A stretch of 55,481 nt of DNA, from positions 1-55,481 of IMG/VR virus record IMGVR_UViG_3300050014_000090. One strand, written 5' to 3'. This document shows positions 1-7,677 of the stretch, piece after piece. The first letter of the stretch is position 1, and every line of letters begins with the position of its first letter. Origin of the DNA: a virus. Below the pieces are notes generated by a model. It worked only from the letters and a program-made list of their open reading frames with translations. It was not told the origin of the DNA and ran no database searches. The translations under genes were made by a program, and so were the position numbers.

Positions 1-177
1 GCCCCTGTTGATTGAGATGCCGTCACTGCCTAGATTGAAAAGGCCATACAATGGATACGGTGCGCCGTTGGCGTTGGTCGCATTCCACAGGAGCCGACTC
101 GCCGTTCCATTGTACGCTGAGTATCCGACCTGATTCGTGATAGTCTTTGAATCCTGTGCAAATGTGAAGATGATTGT
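1..177. repeat. Terminal direct repeat, left copy (repeats 55305-55481)
   Basis: Positions 1-177 match 55305-55481 base for base except at position 50 (A) versus 55354 (C). A gene reads through the joint without interruption, so this is either overlap from assembling a circular molecule or real terminal redundancy. The mismatch changes a codon of the fibre gene (Trp in the right copy, Leu in the left), which suggests population variation or a sequencing error. Confidence 0.95.
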
Positions 178-186
178 TTGCGCCAC
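1..186 (-). CDS. Adhesin/fibre protein, N-terminal 62 codons (continues at 55304)
   Basis: This is the 5' part of the large Ig-repeat adhesin that ends at 53307. Joined across the window ends the gene is 728 codons (727 aa). The reading frame is closed upstream by a TAA at 190-192, and the first start after it is GTG at 184-186, preceded by GGGAG about nine bases away. The N-terminus (AQTIIFTFAQDSKTITNQVG) followed by LLWNATNANGAPYPWYGLFN resembles the start of a concanavalin-like beta-sandwich. No function can be given beyond surface binding. Confidence 0.75.
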   Translation of the reverse strand, partial: MAQTIIFTFAQDSKTITNQVGYSAYNGTASRLLWNATNANGAPYPLYGLFNLGSDGISINRG

Positions 187-233
187 GGCTTAGGTCTCCC
201 GCGATGTCCATCGGCATAGTGCGAACACGGTGA

Positions 234-710
234 TTAAACTACCTTCAGTCGGCAAATTCCCTTGGCATCAAATACAATCGTCAATGTCCCGGCCGTGACG
301 TCCTTCTCAACGCCGAAGTCGAGATAACAAATCAGCGGCTTGTTGGTCGCTGTGTTGTCATAGACCACGCCGCCCTCAGTCACGAACGTCGACGATGTCC
401 ACGGAGCCGGTGCGGTTCCGCCAAACTTTAGGTAACGCAGCGAGTCATCGGGATCGGTGATCATTGCGAGCGTTGGTGTTGCGATTGACTGACCGCCTGC
501 CGTGTAGCCCGCGCCCTCGCCGTTTGTCGTCTCCATCGCTGAGGCAATTGTGGTGTAACTGGTCTCAGTCTCGTTGTTCGGGATATAGGTCGGCGAGTTC
601 GTTTGTGATTTAGCGAGTGCGAGTTTGATCGTGTCCGTGAGCCAATTGATTCGCTCCGTCGCGTGACCGACCATTCTCAGCGGCCCGCCTTCATACATTG
701 TTCCAACCAT
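234..710 (-). CDS. Virion-associated fibre-like protein, 158 aa
   Basis: The protein is Thr/Ala/Gly-rich and predicted to be mostly beta structure, with no transmembrane segment. Its N-terminal pattern (MYEGGPLRMVGHATERINWL followed by a D-T-I-K-LAL stretch) parallels the start of the 289-aa protein at 48602-49471 (YYYGGTLLDG...KIDWLNDPIYAAL), so the two may share a small attachment domain. It lies between capsid-proximal genes and the large adhesin that crosses the window ends, inside the adhesin block that follows the major capsid gene. A capsid- or tail-fibre role is inferred from position. The start is ATG at 710. Confidence 0.6.
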   Translation of the reverse strand: MVGTMYEGGPLRMVGHATERINWLTDTIKLALAKSQTNSPTYIPNNETETSYTTIASAMETTNGEGAGYTAGGQSIATPTLAMITDPDDSLRYLKFGGTAPAPWTSSTFVTEGGVVYDNTATNKPLICYLDFGVEKDVTAGTLTIVFDAKGICRLKVV

Positions 711-729
711 TATCGTGTCTCCTTATTGT

Positions 730-1008
730 TTAGATGTCAGCCCTCGGGATCTTCCGGGCGTGTGCAGGACAGCCGTTGTCAATCAGATCCTCGCGTTCCA
801 TTTTCCACTTCATTGTAAACCCGCACCACGATTGAATTCCTCGCGGTTGCTTTGTTGTCAAACTTGCACGCCTGCACGTTGAGCAATTGTGATATTCGTG
901 CGGGAGCGGGAAGACGTTGTTCTTGACAATCACCTTCGGATCGAATACTTCATACTCGTATCCAAGTCCGCCCCGTTCTTTGGGTTTGATGTATTGTGTC
1001 TCGGGCAT
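730..1008 (-). CDS. Cys-rich zinc-ribbon-like protein, 92 aa
   Basis: A soluble 92-residue protein with a CxxC pair (NCSTC, near residue 42), a third Cys in WCGF and a fourth in GCPAH. This CxxC...C...C-P-x-[H/W/F] layout recurs in small proteins at 18682, 18825, 17479, 23845, 6809 and 8600, so it belongs to a dispersed family in this genome. Four cysteines at this spacing would fit one structural zinc or an Fe-S site. Function unknown. It sits between fibre-like genes, which is unusual for a virion module. Confidence 0.65.
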   Translation of the reverse strand: MPETQYIKPKERGGLGYEYEVFDPKVIVKNNVFPLPHEYHNCSTCRRASLTTKQPRGIQSWCGFTMKWKMEREDLIDNGCPAHARKIPRADI

Positions 1009-1023
1009 TTTGGTATCTATCGT

Positions 1024-1224
1024 TTATCTCATTGGATCAAAGGCCGCGACTCCGGGGACTGCGGCTGACACGGTCGTATTGCAGGCCGGATAAGTCCCGG
1101 GAACGGTCGTGTTGTATGTCGCGTTTCCTGCGAGATACTCCCGTATTGCCTCGTCTTCGTTCAGTAACACATAGTCGCCGACCTTGCGGCCTCGACTTGC
1201 GACCGTGAATAGCATTAGCTTCAT
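1024..1224 (-). CDS. Small virion-region protein, 66 aa, paralogue of 1477-1728
   Basis: The first 35 residues (MKLMLFTVASRGRKVGDYVL then an acidic helix and YLAGNA) align with the neighbour at 1477-1728 (MKMVIFTQNHAGYKAG then A-D-N-LIQGGYA). This short beta-hairpin-plus-helix layout is often seen in tiny proteins encoded beside phage capsid genes, whose exact role is unknown. The C-terminal half differs (Thr/Ala/Pro-rich). A GGAGG lies just upstream of the ATG. The homology between the pair is seen directly; the head-completion role is inference. Confidence 0.6.
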   Translation of the reverse strand: MKLMLFTVASRGRKVGDYVLLNEDEAIREYLAGNATYNTTVPGTYPACNTTVSAAVPGVAAFDPMR

Positions 1225-1233
1225 ATTAACCTC

Positions 1234-1470
1234 CTACAAGCAGCGTCCCGTTGCATCAGTCCACGCCGTCCCATTATACCAAACCGGCTGTAAGAGCGTG
1301 GTGTCATAGACCTGTTGCCCCGTTGCCGGAGTCAACGCTTGCCGTTGCGTTGTTGTTAAGACCAACGGCAAAACGCCCGACGCTAACTTTGAGGATGTCA
1401 CACAGCCGTCGATGATCTGCGGCGTGTCGATGCAGTTGACATTAAGGTCAGTTCGATATTGCATCGTCAT
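1234..1470 (-). CDS. Fibre tip-like small protein, 78 aa
   Basis: The C-terminal part (YDTTLLQPVWYNGTAWTDAT) is nearly the same motif as the C-terminus of the 389-aa beta-helix protein at 49608 (YDTTLNKPIWWNGTNWVDAT). Such an 'x-P-x-W-x-N-G-T-x-W-x-DATG' ending is common in phage fibres and probably forms a small terminal beta module. The N-terminus (MQYRTDLNVNCIDTPQIIDG) resembles trimeric fibre neck segments. It is probably a minimal fibre or a separate fibre tip acting with the adjacent adhesins. Confidence 0.6.
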   Translation of the reverse strand: MTMQYRTDLNVNCIDTPQIIDGCVTSSKLASGVLPLVLTTTQRQALTPATGQQVYDTTLLQPVWYNGTAWTDATGRCL

Positions 1471-1476
1471 CGTGGA

Positions 1477-1728
1477 TCACTTCTTATGCTTTGGCTTGTG
1501 GATCATCTTGTCTTTTCTCGGAGTCTCCACTGCCTTTGCTTCGCGGTCTTTTAGTTCCTCGTCGCTCGGCGTGCCGTTGTGAATGTTCTCATGCATATCC
1601 GGTTCCTTTGTCTTGAATTCCTTGGCGTATCCGCCTTGAATCAAGTTGTCCGCAATAGTCTCGTCGAACAACTGACCCGCGCCCGCCTTATACCCGGCGT
1701 GGTTCTGTGTGAAGATAACCATCTTCAT
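1477..1728 (-). CDS. Small virion-region protein, 83 aa, paralogue of 1024-1224
   Basis: I chose the ATG at 1728 (MKMVIFTQNHAGYKAGAGQL) because GGAGGTGAGC precedes it; an upstream start would add 14 unrelated residues. The first half matches the neighbouring 66-aa protein. The second half is highly charged and Lys-rich (ends KDKMIHKPKHKK), suggesting interaction with DNA or an acidic surface. It lies two genes after the major capsid protein. A minor head or connector accessory role is inferred from position only. Confidence 0.6.
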   Translation of the reverse strand: MKMVIFTQNHAGYKAGAGQLFDETIADNLIQGGYAKEFKTKEPDMHENIHNGTPSDEELKDREAKAVETPRKDKMIHKPKHKK

Positions 1729-1787
1729 TCGCTCACCTCCAAGGTGAAAATAGAGGGCGTGGATAAACACGCCCTTCTTATGTTTTC

Positions 1788-2300
1788 TTACGCTGTGGTA
1801 AGCATTCCAGTGTTCGTTATCGGTTCGTCTCGAGAACCCTCAAAGACGAGGATTATCGGGCCGATAACTGTTGGCGTCGTTACCGCGCTGAAGTTCGCCG
1901 TTATCAATACCTTGAGATAGCGGTTCGCGTTAATCAGGTCACAATATGACGTAGCGACTGCGTTGCCCGTTGTGGCAACATAGCCGTGACCTGCATCAAC
2001 GCAGAGCGCGGCCGTCGTCGGATCGATGTTTGTCGTCGCTGGTAACTGAACGCCAACGTCAGCATACGTGCCGCCGCTCGATGTGCTCGATTGGATCTCC
2101 ATTTGAACCGTGACCGATCCATTTCCCGCTTTGACGAACGGGAAGATCGCTCGGACGGACGTATATTTCTTGTCAACGCCGAGATCGAACGCTGTGCTGA
2201 GTGCAGTGACCGCGATCGCCGATCCGGGCGACGTGATAGTCACCGGAGCATCGGTCATCTTGACCGCGACGTGCTTGAGCATCCCTCTTTTTATACCCAT
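1788..2300 (-). CDS. Probable capsid cement/decoration protein, 170 aa
   Basis: This beta-rich, Ala/Thr/Gly/Val-rich 170-aa protein is encoded immediately after the major capsid protein. Its segments (an N-terminal DAPVTITSPGSAIAVTALST stretch, alternating hydrophobics, and a final YLKVLITANFS strand) match the look of jelly-roll cement proteins that stabilise HK97-type shells. The ATG at 2300 has AGGAGTTGA upstream. Gene position directly behind the capsid gene is the main argument; the fold is inferred. Confidence 0.6.
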   Translation of the reverse strand: MGIKRGMLKHVAVKMTDAPVTITSPGSAIAVTALSTAFDLGVDKKYTSVRAIFPFVKAGNGSVTVQMEIQSSTSSGGTYADVGVQLPATTNIDPTTAALCVDAGHGYVATTGNAVATSYCDLINANRYLKVLITANFSAVTTPTVIGPIILVFEGSRDEPITNTGMLTTA

Positions 2301-2324
2301 TTTGAATCAACTCCTATTCGAGGA

Positions 2325-3518
2325 TTAGTATCCCCATGTGCATCCGGTCAATGCCGCTGCGGAGGCGACGTGTCGCATTCCGAAGTCGTGCATGCTGATT
2401 GCTCTTATGACCGTCTCATCTCTCGAGAATGGAGACACAAGAGTTCCGCTCAGATCGTATGCGGCCTCACTCGAGGCGTCGATTCTCATGGTCATCGCAT
2501 CACCGATGATCAACTCAGGCGCTTCGACGAGGTATATGTAGTTCGACGTCCCGCTGTCGATCGTCATTTGGGTCGTAGTCACGACCGGATAACCCCACCA
2601 AACCGGGTTTGCTCCCTGAACCTCGGGGAACGCTAGAGCGCCCGTTGAAGTTCTTACGGTTGCGAGCCAGTTCTTTGTAGTGGGTCGCATAATCCACGAC
2701 CGTCGTGTGTCGGGAACGTTGGCGTTGTCGAGCAGCGTTTGAACACGGCCCGCGTCGAGAGTTGCCGTGATTGCGGTTGGCGTTGCAGTCATAGCGATTT
2801 GATTGCTCGTTTGCATAACGTTCCGCAGGCCGACCGGAGTGTTTGCTTCACCGTCGCCCTCCATAAACGCGAGGTCTTCTCTCAAGGCCATTCGCGTGAC
2901 CATATCCTGCCTGACAATCTGATCGGCATTCTGAACGGCGAAGTTGAGCAGATCATTCGAGATCGCAACTTCACATCCGAGTTTGCGTCCGACGAGGTTC
3001 AATTGTCCGAGCGTCTCCTGTGAGGTTTGAATGTTCGCACCTTCATAGAGATACGCGGCAGTTGCTCCGCCGGTGATTCGTGGAATGCTGAGTTGTCCGT
3101 TGACAAGTGGCATTATCGTCGCGCCGATCTTCCGCATGATTGCGGTTGGTATGAGCAGTTCGATGATCTCCGTTGATAGAACATCGGGGATTAAAAAGCC
3201 GCCTGCCGTGTCGGTGCTCGCTTGCATTGCCTTGAGTGCAGTCGTGATCTTTGACTTGTCGCCAAACTTCCGCTGTCCCCAAGAGAATGACTTATCGATG
3301 TCGCCTTTGCCCTGTGCAAGAGCGATCATAAGACCGCCGATCGGGTCGACCTTCTCCGCTTTATTTCTGTCCTGATAATCTCGCTCTGCGGCAAGCATTT
3401 GATAGAGACCCAAGGTTTGCCGGTCTTTGGCGTCCTTCACGGCATCCGTGAGGCGCTTGCCGATCGACTCCTCGATCATCTCCTTCAATTGCAGGCGAGT
3501 CGCTTTTATCTCTGCCAT
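2325..3518 (-). CDS. HK97-fold major capsid protein, 397 aa
   Basis: The protein forms the icosahedral shell. An N-terminal helical scaffold-like segment (about residues 1-100) precedes ALKAMQASTDTAGGFLIPDV, the classic junction of the delta region and mature HK97-type capsid proteins, followed by the N-arm and P-domain signatures (YLYEGANIQTSQETLGQ; GDGEANTPVGLRNVM). The protease probably cleaves just before the TAGGFLIP segment. I chose ATG 3518 (MAEIKATRL) because GGAGG sits seven bases upstream; a start at 3542 would overlap the protease stop. It follows portal and protease genes in the standard order. Confidence 0.95.
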   Translation of the reverse strand: MAEIKATRLQLKEMIEESIGKRLTDAVKDAKDRQTLGLYQMLAAERDYQDRNKAEKVDPIGGLMIALAQGKGDIDKSFSWGQRKFGDKSKITTALKAMQASTDTAGGFLIPDVLSTEIIELLIPTAIMRKIGATIMPLVNGQLSIPRITGGATAAYLYEGANIQTSQETLGQLNLVGRKLGCEVAISNDLLNFAVQNADQIVRQDMVTRMALREDLAFMEGDGEANTPVGLRNVMQTSNQIAMTATPTAITATLDAGRVQTLLDNANVPDTRRSWIMRPTTKNWLATVRTSTGALAFPEVQGANPVWWGYPVVTTTQMTIDSGTSNYIYLVEAPELIIGDAMTMRIDASSEAAYDLSGTLVSPFSRDETVIRAISMHDFGMRHVASAAALTGCTWGY

Positions 3519-3531
3519 CTTTTTTCCTCCA

Positions 3532-5193
3532 TTAACTCGCATTTGCCGCGAGTTCGTCGTCTAACCCTAATTCCTTTGCCTTCTCGTCATACGCTTCTTG
3601 AATGAGCGTATCGAGTTCTTCCTCTGAGATGATGATCATCTCCTCATCGGCGACCACTGGCTCGGGAACATCAGGAATCACGTCCTTTAGTTCCGCGACT
3701 TCGTGGCCGAGTGGATATGATACGTCAATGACCGGCTCGGTGACTGACTTGCCGTCGTCATCAGGCGGCGTATCAGGTTCCGGCCCTGCGGGTGCGGGTT
3801 TAGGCCCGGCCCCGGGTTTACCTGTCACTTGTGCCAAGACGCCATTCGTCAACTTGACGCCCGAATTATGCGATGTCACTGCGTCTCTAAGGTCGGACTC
3901 ATTCGCCGCACTCAGGACGCGCCCCGCTTTTAGTGTCTCATTAAGTTCGTTGATCTGCTTTTGCTGATCTTCGACCATCTTCTTGAGATCATCAATCTCT
4001 TTATTCACGTTCTCCTCCTCCTTTGTTGGCGAAGTTGTTGTCCATTCCCATGCCGCGCTTGTATCGCCGGTCGTTTCACCGACGGCCGCGCCCTGATAAT
4101 GACTGACATTGGCCGTTTGTCCGCCTGATGTAACATTTACTGCCACCATCTTCGGCGGCTTCTTGTCCGCGTTCTCCTCGCGCTCTCGTATGCGCTCTGT
4201 GACTTCTGTTATGTGAGAGCATTTCTCCACTAACTGATGATTAGTGGTAACGTCCTTTTTCCATTCGAGAGGACTTGGATCGGCGCACTTCGACGGTGGA
4301 TCGTCCTTCTTGTGCAAGTCACACATCGCTTTCTCTACCTGCGCGTGCAGCCAGTTCATGTCAGCCTGTGTGAAACCTGTCATTAGGTTCCCCTGCGCGG
4401 CGAACATGTGCAAGCGCCGGTGATATGCCGACAGATCCACAAGGTTCTCTTTACCGATCCCTGCCAACAGGTCGCTCTTATCGGTGTCAGTTATTGACTT
4501 TGATTCACTCTTGACTCGCTTCATCGCACATCCTTCCTCTGTGCAATAATCGGACATCTCCTTGAGGAACGCCTTGACCATCGCTTTGTCGTGACCGAAT
4601 GTTGCAGCACGATCAATGACCGCTTGCGGATTTGCGGGAACTGGAACGGCTGAGAACTCAAGTAAATCCCATTTGGTGAAGTGCGTGCCGTTGCCAAACA
4701 CGGAACTCATAGGCGATTCCTGTCTCTCCTCATCCTTTTCCTCGATCTCATTCCAATTATACGGATCGAACCCGATCGAGACAGCGTTGAGGAATCCTGT
4801 CAGATACATTCTCCTGACCATAGATCCTCGAAGTCCTGAGAATGATTCGTGATAGTTGTCGTCAGGTTGGAATTCGACGGCCGCCTTGACGCCTTGTTGC
4901 GTGACTTCCTTGCCCGCCTTTATGATCTTGATTGGTTGCGCCCACATCTCGACCGACTTGCCGACCGGAAGGTCATCATACTTGTGCGCCCACTGCATCA
5001 CGGCGTTGTTCGCATAGTTCTCGACCATTATACCGGCCGGGTCAACAATATCGCCGTCTCTATCGCGGACGTCCGTTGTGATCGTGAAGATTAACGGCGA
5101 TTTGTCGTCGTTTGGATCTTCCGCGACGGGTTTATCTACTTTAAAGAGTTTGCGAATGATCTCGCCTTGCTTCACGTCCTTTGCTAATGTCAT
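3532..5193 (-). CDS. Prohead protease fused to scaffold-like region, 553 aa
   Basis: Residues about 1-215 are an S78/U35-type prohead protease: VMQWAHKYDDLPVGK carries the catalytic His, LNAVSIGFDPYN the nucleophile Ser, and LLEFSAVPVPANP the conserved C-terminal strand. The rest is not protease: a Cys/His-containing helical segment, a coiled coil (EIDDLKKMVEDQQKQINELN, about residue 395), a Pro/Gly linker, and an acidic C-terminus (EEMIIISEEELDTLIQEAYD). That tail looks like an internal scaffold. The stop lies 14 bases before the capsid ATG. A fused protease-scaffold is longer than the roughly 200 aa of stand-alone proteases. Confidence 0.9.
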   Translation of the reverse strand: MTLAKDVKQGEIIRKLFKVDKPVAEDPNDDKSPLIFTITTDVRDRDGDIVDPAGIMVENYANNAVMQWAHKYDDLPVGKSVEMWAQPIKIIKAGKEVTQQGVKAAVEFQPDDNYHESFSGLRGSMVRRMYLTGFLNAVSIGFDPYNWNEIEEKDEERQESPMSSVFGNGTHFTKWDLLEFSAVPVPANPQAVIDRAATFGHDKAMVKAFLKEMSDYCTEEGCAMKRVKSESKSITDTDKSDLLAGIGKENLVDLSAYHRRLHMFAAQGNLMTGFTQADMNWLHAQVEKAMCDLHKKDDPPSKCADPSPLEWKKDVTTNHQLVEKCSHITEVTERIREREENADKKPPKMVAVNVTSGGQTANVSHYQGAAVGETTGDTSAAWEWTTTSPTKEEENVNKEIDDLKKMVEDQQKQINELNETLKAGRVLSAANESDLRDAVTSHNSGVKLTNGVLAQVTGKPGAGPKPAPAGPEPDTPPDDDGKSVTEPVIDVSYPLGHEVAELKDVIPDVPEPVVADEEMIIISEEELDTLIQEAYDEKAKELGLDDELAANAS

Positions 5194-5279
5194 TTGATCA
5201 CTCCGTAAATTTGGAATAAGACGAACAGGATCTCAAAGAAGATCAGCGTCACAATGAATTCTAAATAACTAAATTGCAT
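5190..5279 (-). CDS. Tiny single-pass membrane protein, 29 aa
   Basis: This short gene reads MQFSYLEFIVTLIFFEILFV and nine further residues to a TGA. A perfect GGAGGTGG precedes the ATG by four bases, and its TGA overlaps the protease ATG (ATGA), so translation is probably coupled. Nearly the whole protein is one hydrophobic helix with an acidic face. It sits between portal and protease, an unusual place for a membrane peptide. Function unknown; membrane docking of the prohead or lysis timing are guesses. Confidence 0.7.
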   Translation of the reverse strand: MQFSYLEFIVTLIFFEILFVLFQIYGVIK

Positions 5280-5292
5280 TTGTCCACCTCCG

Positions 5293-6729
5293 TTATCGTC
5301 GCCTAAGTCTCACAACGTTCCCGCGTCCTGTGATCACCTTCCGGCCCTGTGTCCGAGGTTTGAATCCCATCAGCGGGATTGCCGGGGATGATGCCTCATC
5401 CGTTGATCCTTCCTCCTCCTCCTCGGGCGTGAGTTCACCATAAGGAGATTCCTCGGACGGTTCAGAGACGGCGTTGAGATTGATGTTCATCGGCAACGGG
5501 AAGCGTTCGCCCATTTGATCAGGCAACGGTTCCTCGCCTGCCTTCGCACGCACCTCGTCGATTAGAAAAGCGTATGGATGCGCCGACATCACGGAGAGTT
5601 GATAATCCTTATCTTCCGCGATCGGACTGACAAAGTCGATCTCTACCTGACCAGTGTCATCGAACATCGGGACGAGTTGCTTTTGGAACGCTTCTCTCAT
5701 TTGTGTGAGCAGCGGCGTGAGTGTGTATTTGGAAAAGAACATATCGGCCGCCTCGATCGTGGCACGGTTAGAAGATGAAAGTATGCCGACGATCTCAGGC
5801 GGCAGGCCGAAGACTTGAATGATTGTGTCACGTTCGTATTGGCGCAACTGTGTGAACTGCATCGATTGGAAGTCCTGCTTAAAGGTCGTGATGTCGACCG
5901 CCTCACTCATGAAGTGCGGCTTAAAGGCGTTCCCAAAACCGGCCTGCTTCTCGACCCATTCCTCTTGCATCCGCTTCGTCTTCTCGGGATTGAGGCCTTT
6001 GCCAGTGATCAGGATGTCAGGTCGTGCTTGATTCTCAAAGAAGTTCCGTATGGTCTTCGCTGCTTCCTCGTCGGTCGTGAGTTCATCATCCAATGCTTGA
6101 GCAATTCCCGATCCGCGTCCGTATGGTGAGGTAGGATCAGGATCGAGCAGCCATAGAACCTGATCGTATGGGATGGGGAATTGCCCGTTTGGAAGTGATA
6201 AGGTGAATGCCGGTTCGTCAGGCGTTGGCAACTTCGTTATCTTGTCAGGAGTGATCGGCCATATTTGCCAACCTTCGGGCGTCTTGTCCCAAATGCCAAA
6301 CGCTTCGCCGACCGTTTTAAGATGAACTGTCCACAAGAAGACGATGGTTTGCCAAGAAAAGTAAGGATGCGGCTGCGATAAGAAGATCTCGAGAGGATGC
6401 TTCTGTCCCTCGAGGAGATCATTGAGCGGAATCATTTGATTGGTCTCAGGATCTTCCGCCAATCCGAGCCATTCAACGCCCGCCGTGCTGCTTGCGATCT
6501 TGCTTACTGCCGCACGGAACCACGGCAGTTCGTTGTATGATTGTAAGAACTGCGGAACGCCTCGCTTCGTCCCGCCAACCTGTCTCGATTGGTTTAAGAA
6601 CGTTGTAAAAAAGCCTGCCGATCCGCTTGTGCCTGCGGCCATGCCGCCTAAGCGAGACCCGGCCTTGGTAAATGACTTGGAAAAGGTACGGGCGCGAGTG
6701 AGCAATGAGTCAGTACGTCGCGTAGGCAC
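5293..6729 (-). CDS. Portal protein, 478 aa
   Basis: The portal dodecamer forms the DNA entry vertex. Recognisable HK97-type portal segments include LPWFRAAVSKIASSTAGVEW, the WLLDPDPTSPYGRGSGIAQA loop, a long wing/stem region (FFENQARPDILITGKG) and FGLPPEIVGILSSSNRATIE followed by the crown helix. The C-terminus is acidic then basic (GRGNVVRLRRR). The first available start is GTG at 6729 after an in-frame TAA. It lacks a good ribosome site, so an internal ATG at 6642 is possible. It is followed by the tiny membrane gene, protease and capsid genes. Confidence 0.93.
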   Translation of the reverse strand: MPTRRTDSLLTRARTFSKSFTKAGSRLGGMAAGTSGSAGFFTTFLNQSRQVGGTKRGVPQFLQSYNELPWFRAAVSKIASSTAGVEWLGLAEDPETNQMIPLNDLLEGQKHPLEIFLSQPHPYFSWQTIVFLWTVHLKTVGEAFGIWDKTPEGWQIWPITPDKITKLPTPDEPAFTLSLPNGQFPIPYDQVLWLLDPDPTSPYGRGSGIAQALDDELTTDEEAAKTIRNFFENQARPDILITGKGLNPEKTKRMQEEWVEKQAGFGNAFKPHFMSEAVDITTFKQDFQSMQFTQLRQYERDTIIQVFGLPPEIVGILSSSNRATIEAADMFFSKYTLTPLLTQMREAFQKQLVPMFDDTGQVEIDFVSPIAEDKDYQLSVMSAHPYAFLIDEVRAKAGEEPLPDQMGERFPLPMNINLNAVSEPSEESPYGELTPEEEEEGSTDEASSPAIPLMGFKPRTQGRKVITGRGNVVRLRRR

Positions 6730-6808
6730 GCCTTATATTTGATCGTTATAGCAATTAAAGACAAATGCGGCCTCCGTAAGGAGATTGATTAAAAAAAAGA
6801 GAGAGGAA
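6730..6808 (-). other. Short gap before portal with TATA-like AAATATAAGG
   Basis: The 79-base gap has a GGAGG with a small CTCC-TTAC-GGAG hairpin (about 6770-6785) and an AAATATAAGG stretch immediately before the portal GTG. The AT-rich stretch is too close to the GTG to be its own promoter. No gene is seen. Confidence 0.35.
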
Positions 6809-6946
6809 TCATTCCATCTCTTTGAATCCGCTGCATGGATCATGACTAAACAAACATAGGTGTTTATCGCACGTCACTAGGATCTTGCATACTGTGTAGC
6901 CATCAAACGTGATGCTTTCACAGTTTAAACATTCTGTATCTGTCAT
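6809..6946 (-). CDS. Cys-rich miniprotein, 45 aa
   Basis: The protein (MTDTECLNCESITFDGYTVC then KILVTCDKHLCLF and a final DPCSGF) has seven cysteines. It fits the CxxC...C...C-x-x-F pattern found in several tiny proteins of this genome. Its ATG overlaps the stop of the upstream Cys-rich gene by ATGA, so both are cotranslated. Zinc or Fe-S binding is inferred from cysteine spacing. No catalytic motif is visible. Confidence 0.7.
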   Translation of the reverse strand: MTDTECLNCESITFDGYTVCKILVTCDKHLCLFSHDPCSGFKEME

Positions 6947-7122
6947 GCCGTTCCCTTCGTTGTCGGATCACAGAACTCAAAGATCTCGCATGTCTTGCAG
7001 AGATCCTCTTGTTTGCATACGTCACAACATTCGCGTCCTTCCAAACAGAAGATACACGTCATGCCCCCGGCTTTGTAACCGGGATGCAGGACGCACTTTG
7101 TCGTTCGTCGCTTCTTTGGCAT
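6943..7122 (-). CDS. Cys-rich miniprotein with basic N-terminus, 59 aa
   Basis: It begins MPKKRRTTKCVLHPGYKAGG and carries ten cysteines in CxxC-type clusters (CIFCLEGRECCDVCKQEDLC, then KTCEIFEFC). The basic N-terminus suggests nucleic-acid contact; the cysteines suggest two metal sites. The ATG has GGAGG eight bases upstream. It is the first gene of the capsid transcript after the intergenic region, just before the 45-aa Cys-rich gene and the portal. A transcription- or translation-regulating role is possible but unproven. Confidence 0.75.
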   Translation of the reverse strand: MPKKRRTTKCVLHPGYKAGGMTCIFCLEGRECCDVCKQEDLCKTCEIFEFCDPTTKGTA

Positions 7123-7491
7123 TCTTTGTTCCTCCTATCCCTGCGTGAGTCCTCGGCCTCGCACAGTTCACATGATAACATGCGACGTTTGAGCATAAAT
7201 AGTTAAATTGCTCCGTTTGCCAAATAGAGGTCGTGCCGTTGTTGTCGTGCTAAAAAGGGTTCAAAACGGACGACGTCAAGAAGCAGCGATCCGAATTACT
7301 CAAAGGACAAAGGAAAAAAGTCGCGGGATTAACCCGGGCGGACGATCACTCTTGATCTTGGCGTCCCTTTGTTTTCTTCCGTCCCCGATTGAATACGGGT
7401 CGAGTCAATCCCTGCATTAAAGAGAGGTGAGGCCCGGGAGAACGAAAGCAAAGACCCGGGCCTATTGGCCAGTACTGAAGACGATCCTTAA
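7123..7491 (-). other. Intergenic region between peptidase operon and capsid operon
   Basis: This 369-base stretch carries no convincing gene. On the minus strand it holds, in order, a long GC-rich hairpin (7430-7463), a weaker GGG-TTAAT-CCC stem (about 7324-7335) followed by TTTTTT, and an AT-rich TTTAACTATTTATGC segment (about 7190-7205) that could be the promoter for the Cys-rich/portal/capsid transcript starting near 7122. A 40-codon frame from 7181 overlaps the next gene and lacks a ribosome site. Confidence 0.5.
7430..7463 (-). terminator. Nine-base-pair GC hairpin after the peptidase operon
   Basis: AGGCCCGGG (7430-7438) and CCCGGGCCT (7455-7463) are perfect inverted repeats around a 16-base loop, 29 bases beyond the last stop codon of the operon. 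No long T run follows, so it may act as an mRNA end/stability hairpin instead of a classic terminator. Confidence 0.55.
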
Positions 7492-7677
7492 TTATCTTCT
7501 TGCCTTAAAGACCTTGTGAATCTCTTGCAGTAAGTCGTCGATTGCCAACACGACCAATAAGATCGTGAAGATAATCAGGCCGACAATTACCTGATCCGGC
7601 CTTGACTTCGCTGCTCGAATATTGTGACCCTCGCATTCACACGTTCCCTCAAGTTCGCACAGCGCACAGTTGCTCAT
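7492..7677 (-). CDS. Cys-rich N-terminus plus one membrane helix, 61 aa
   Basis: The chosen ATG at 7677 overlaps the peptidase stop (ATGA). Residues 1-17 (MSNCALCELEGTCECEG) hold five Cys, then a polar link, then a membrane helix (VIVGLIIFTILLVVLAI), and a basic tail (HKVFKARR). It could be a small membrane anchor or holin-like partner of the papain-like peptidase encoded just upstream. The coupling is seen; the lysis role is inference. Confidence 0.65.
   Translation of the reverse strand: MSNCALCELEGTCECEGHNIRAAKSRPDQVIVGLIIFTILLVVLAIDDLLQEIHKVFKARR

Noticed and set aside
7059-7181. A 40-codon frame starting MLSCELCEAEDS upstream of the Cys-rich gene
   Set aside because: It overlaps the well-supported gene at 6943-7122 for half its length and has no ribosome site. 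The GGAGG inside it serves the downstream gene.
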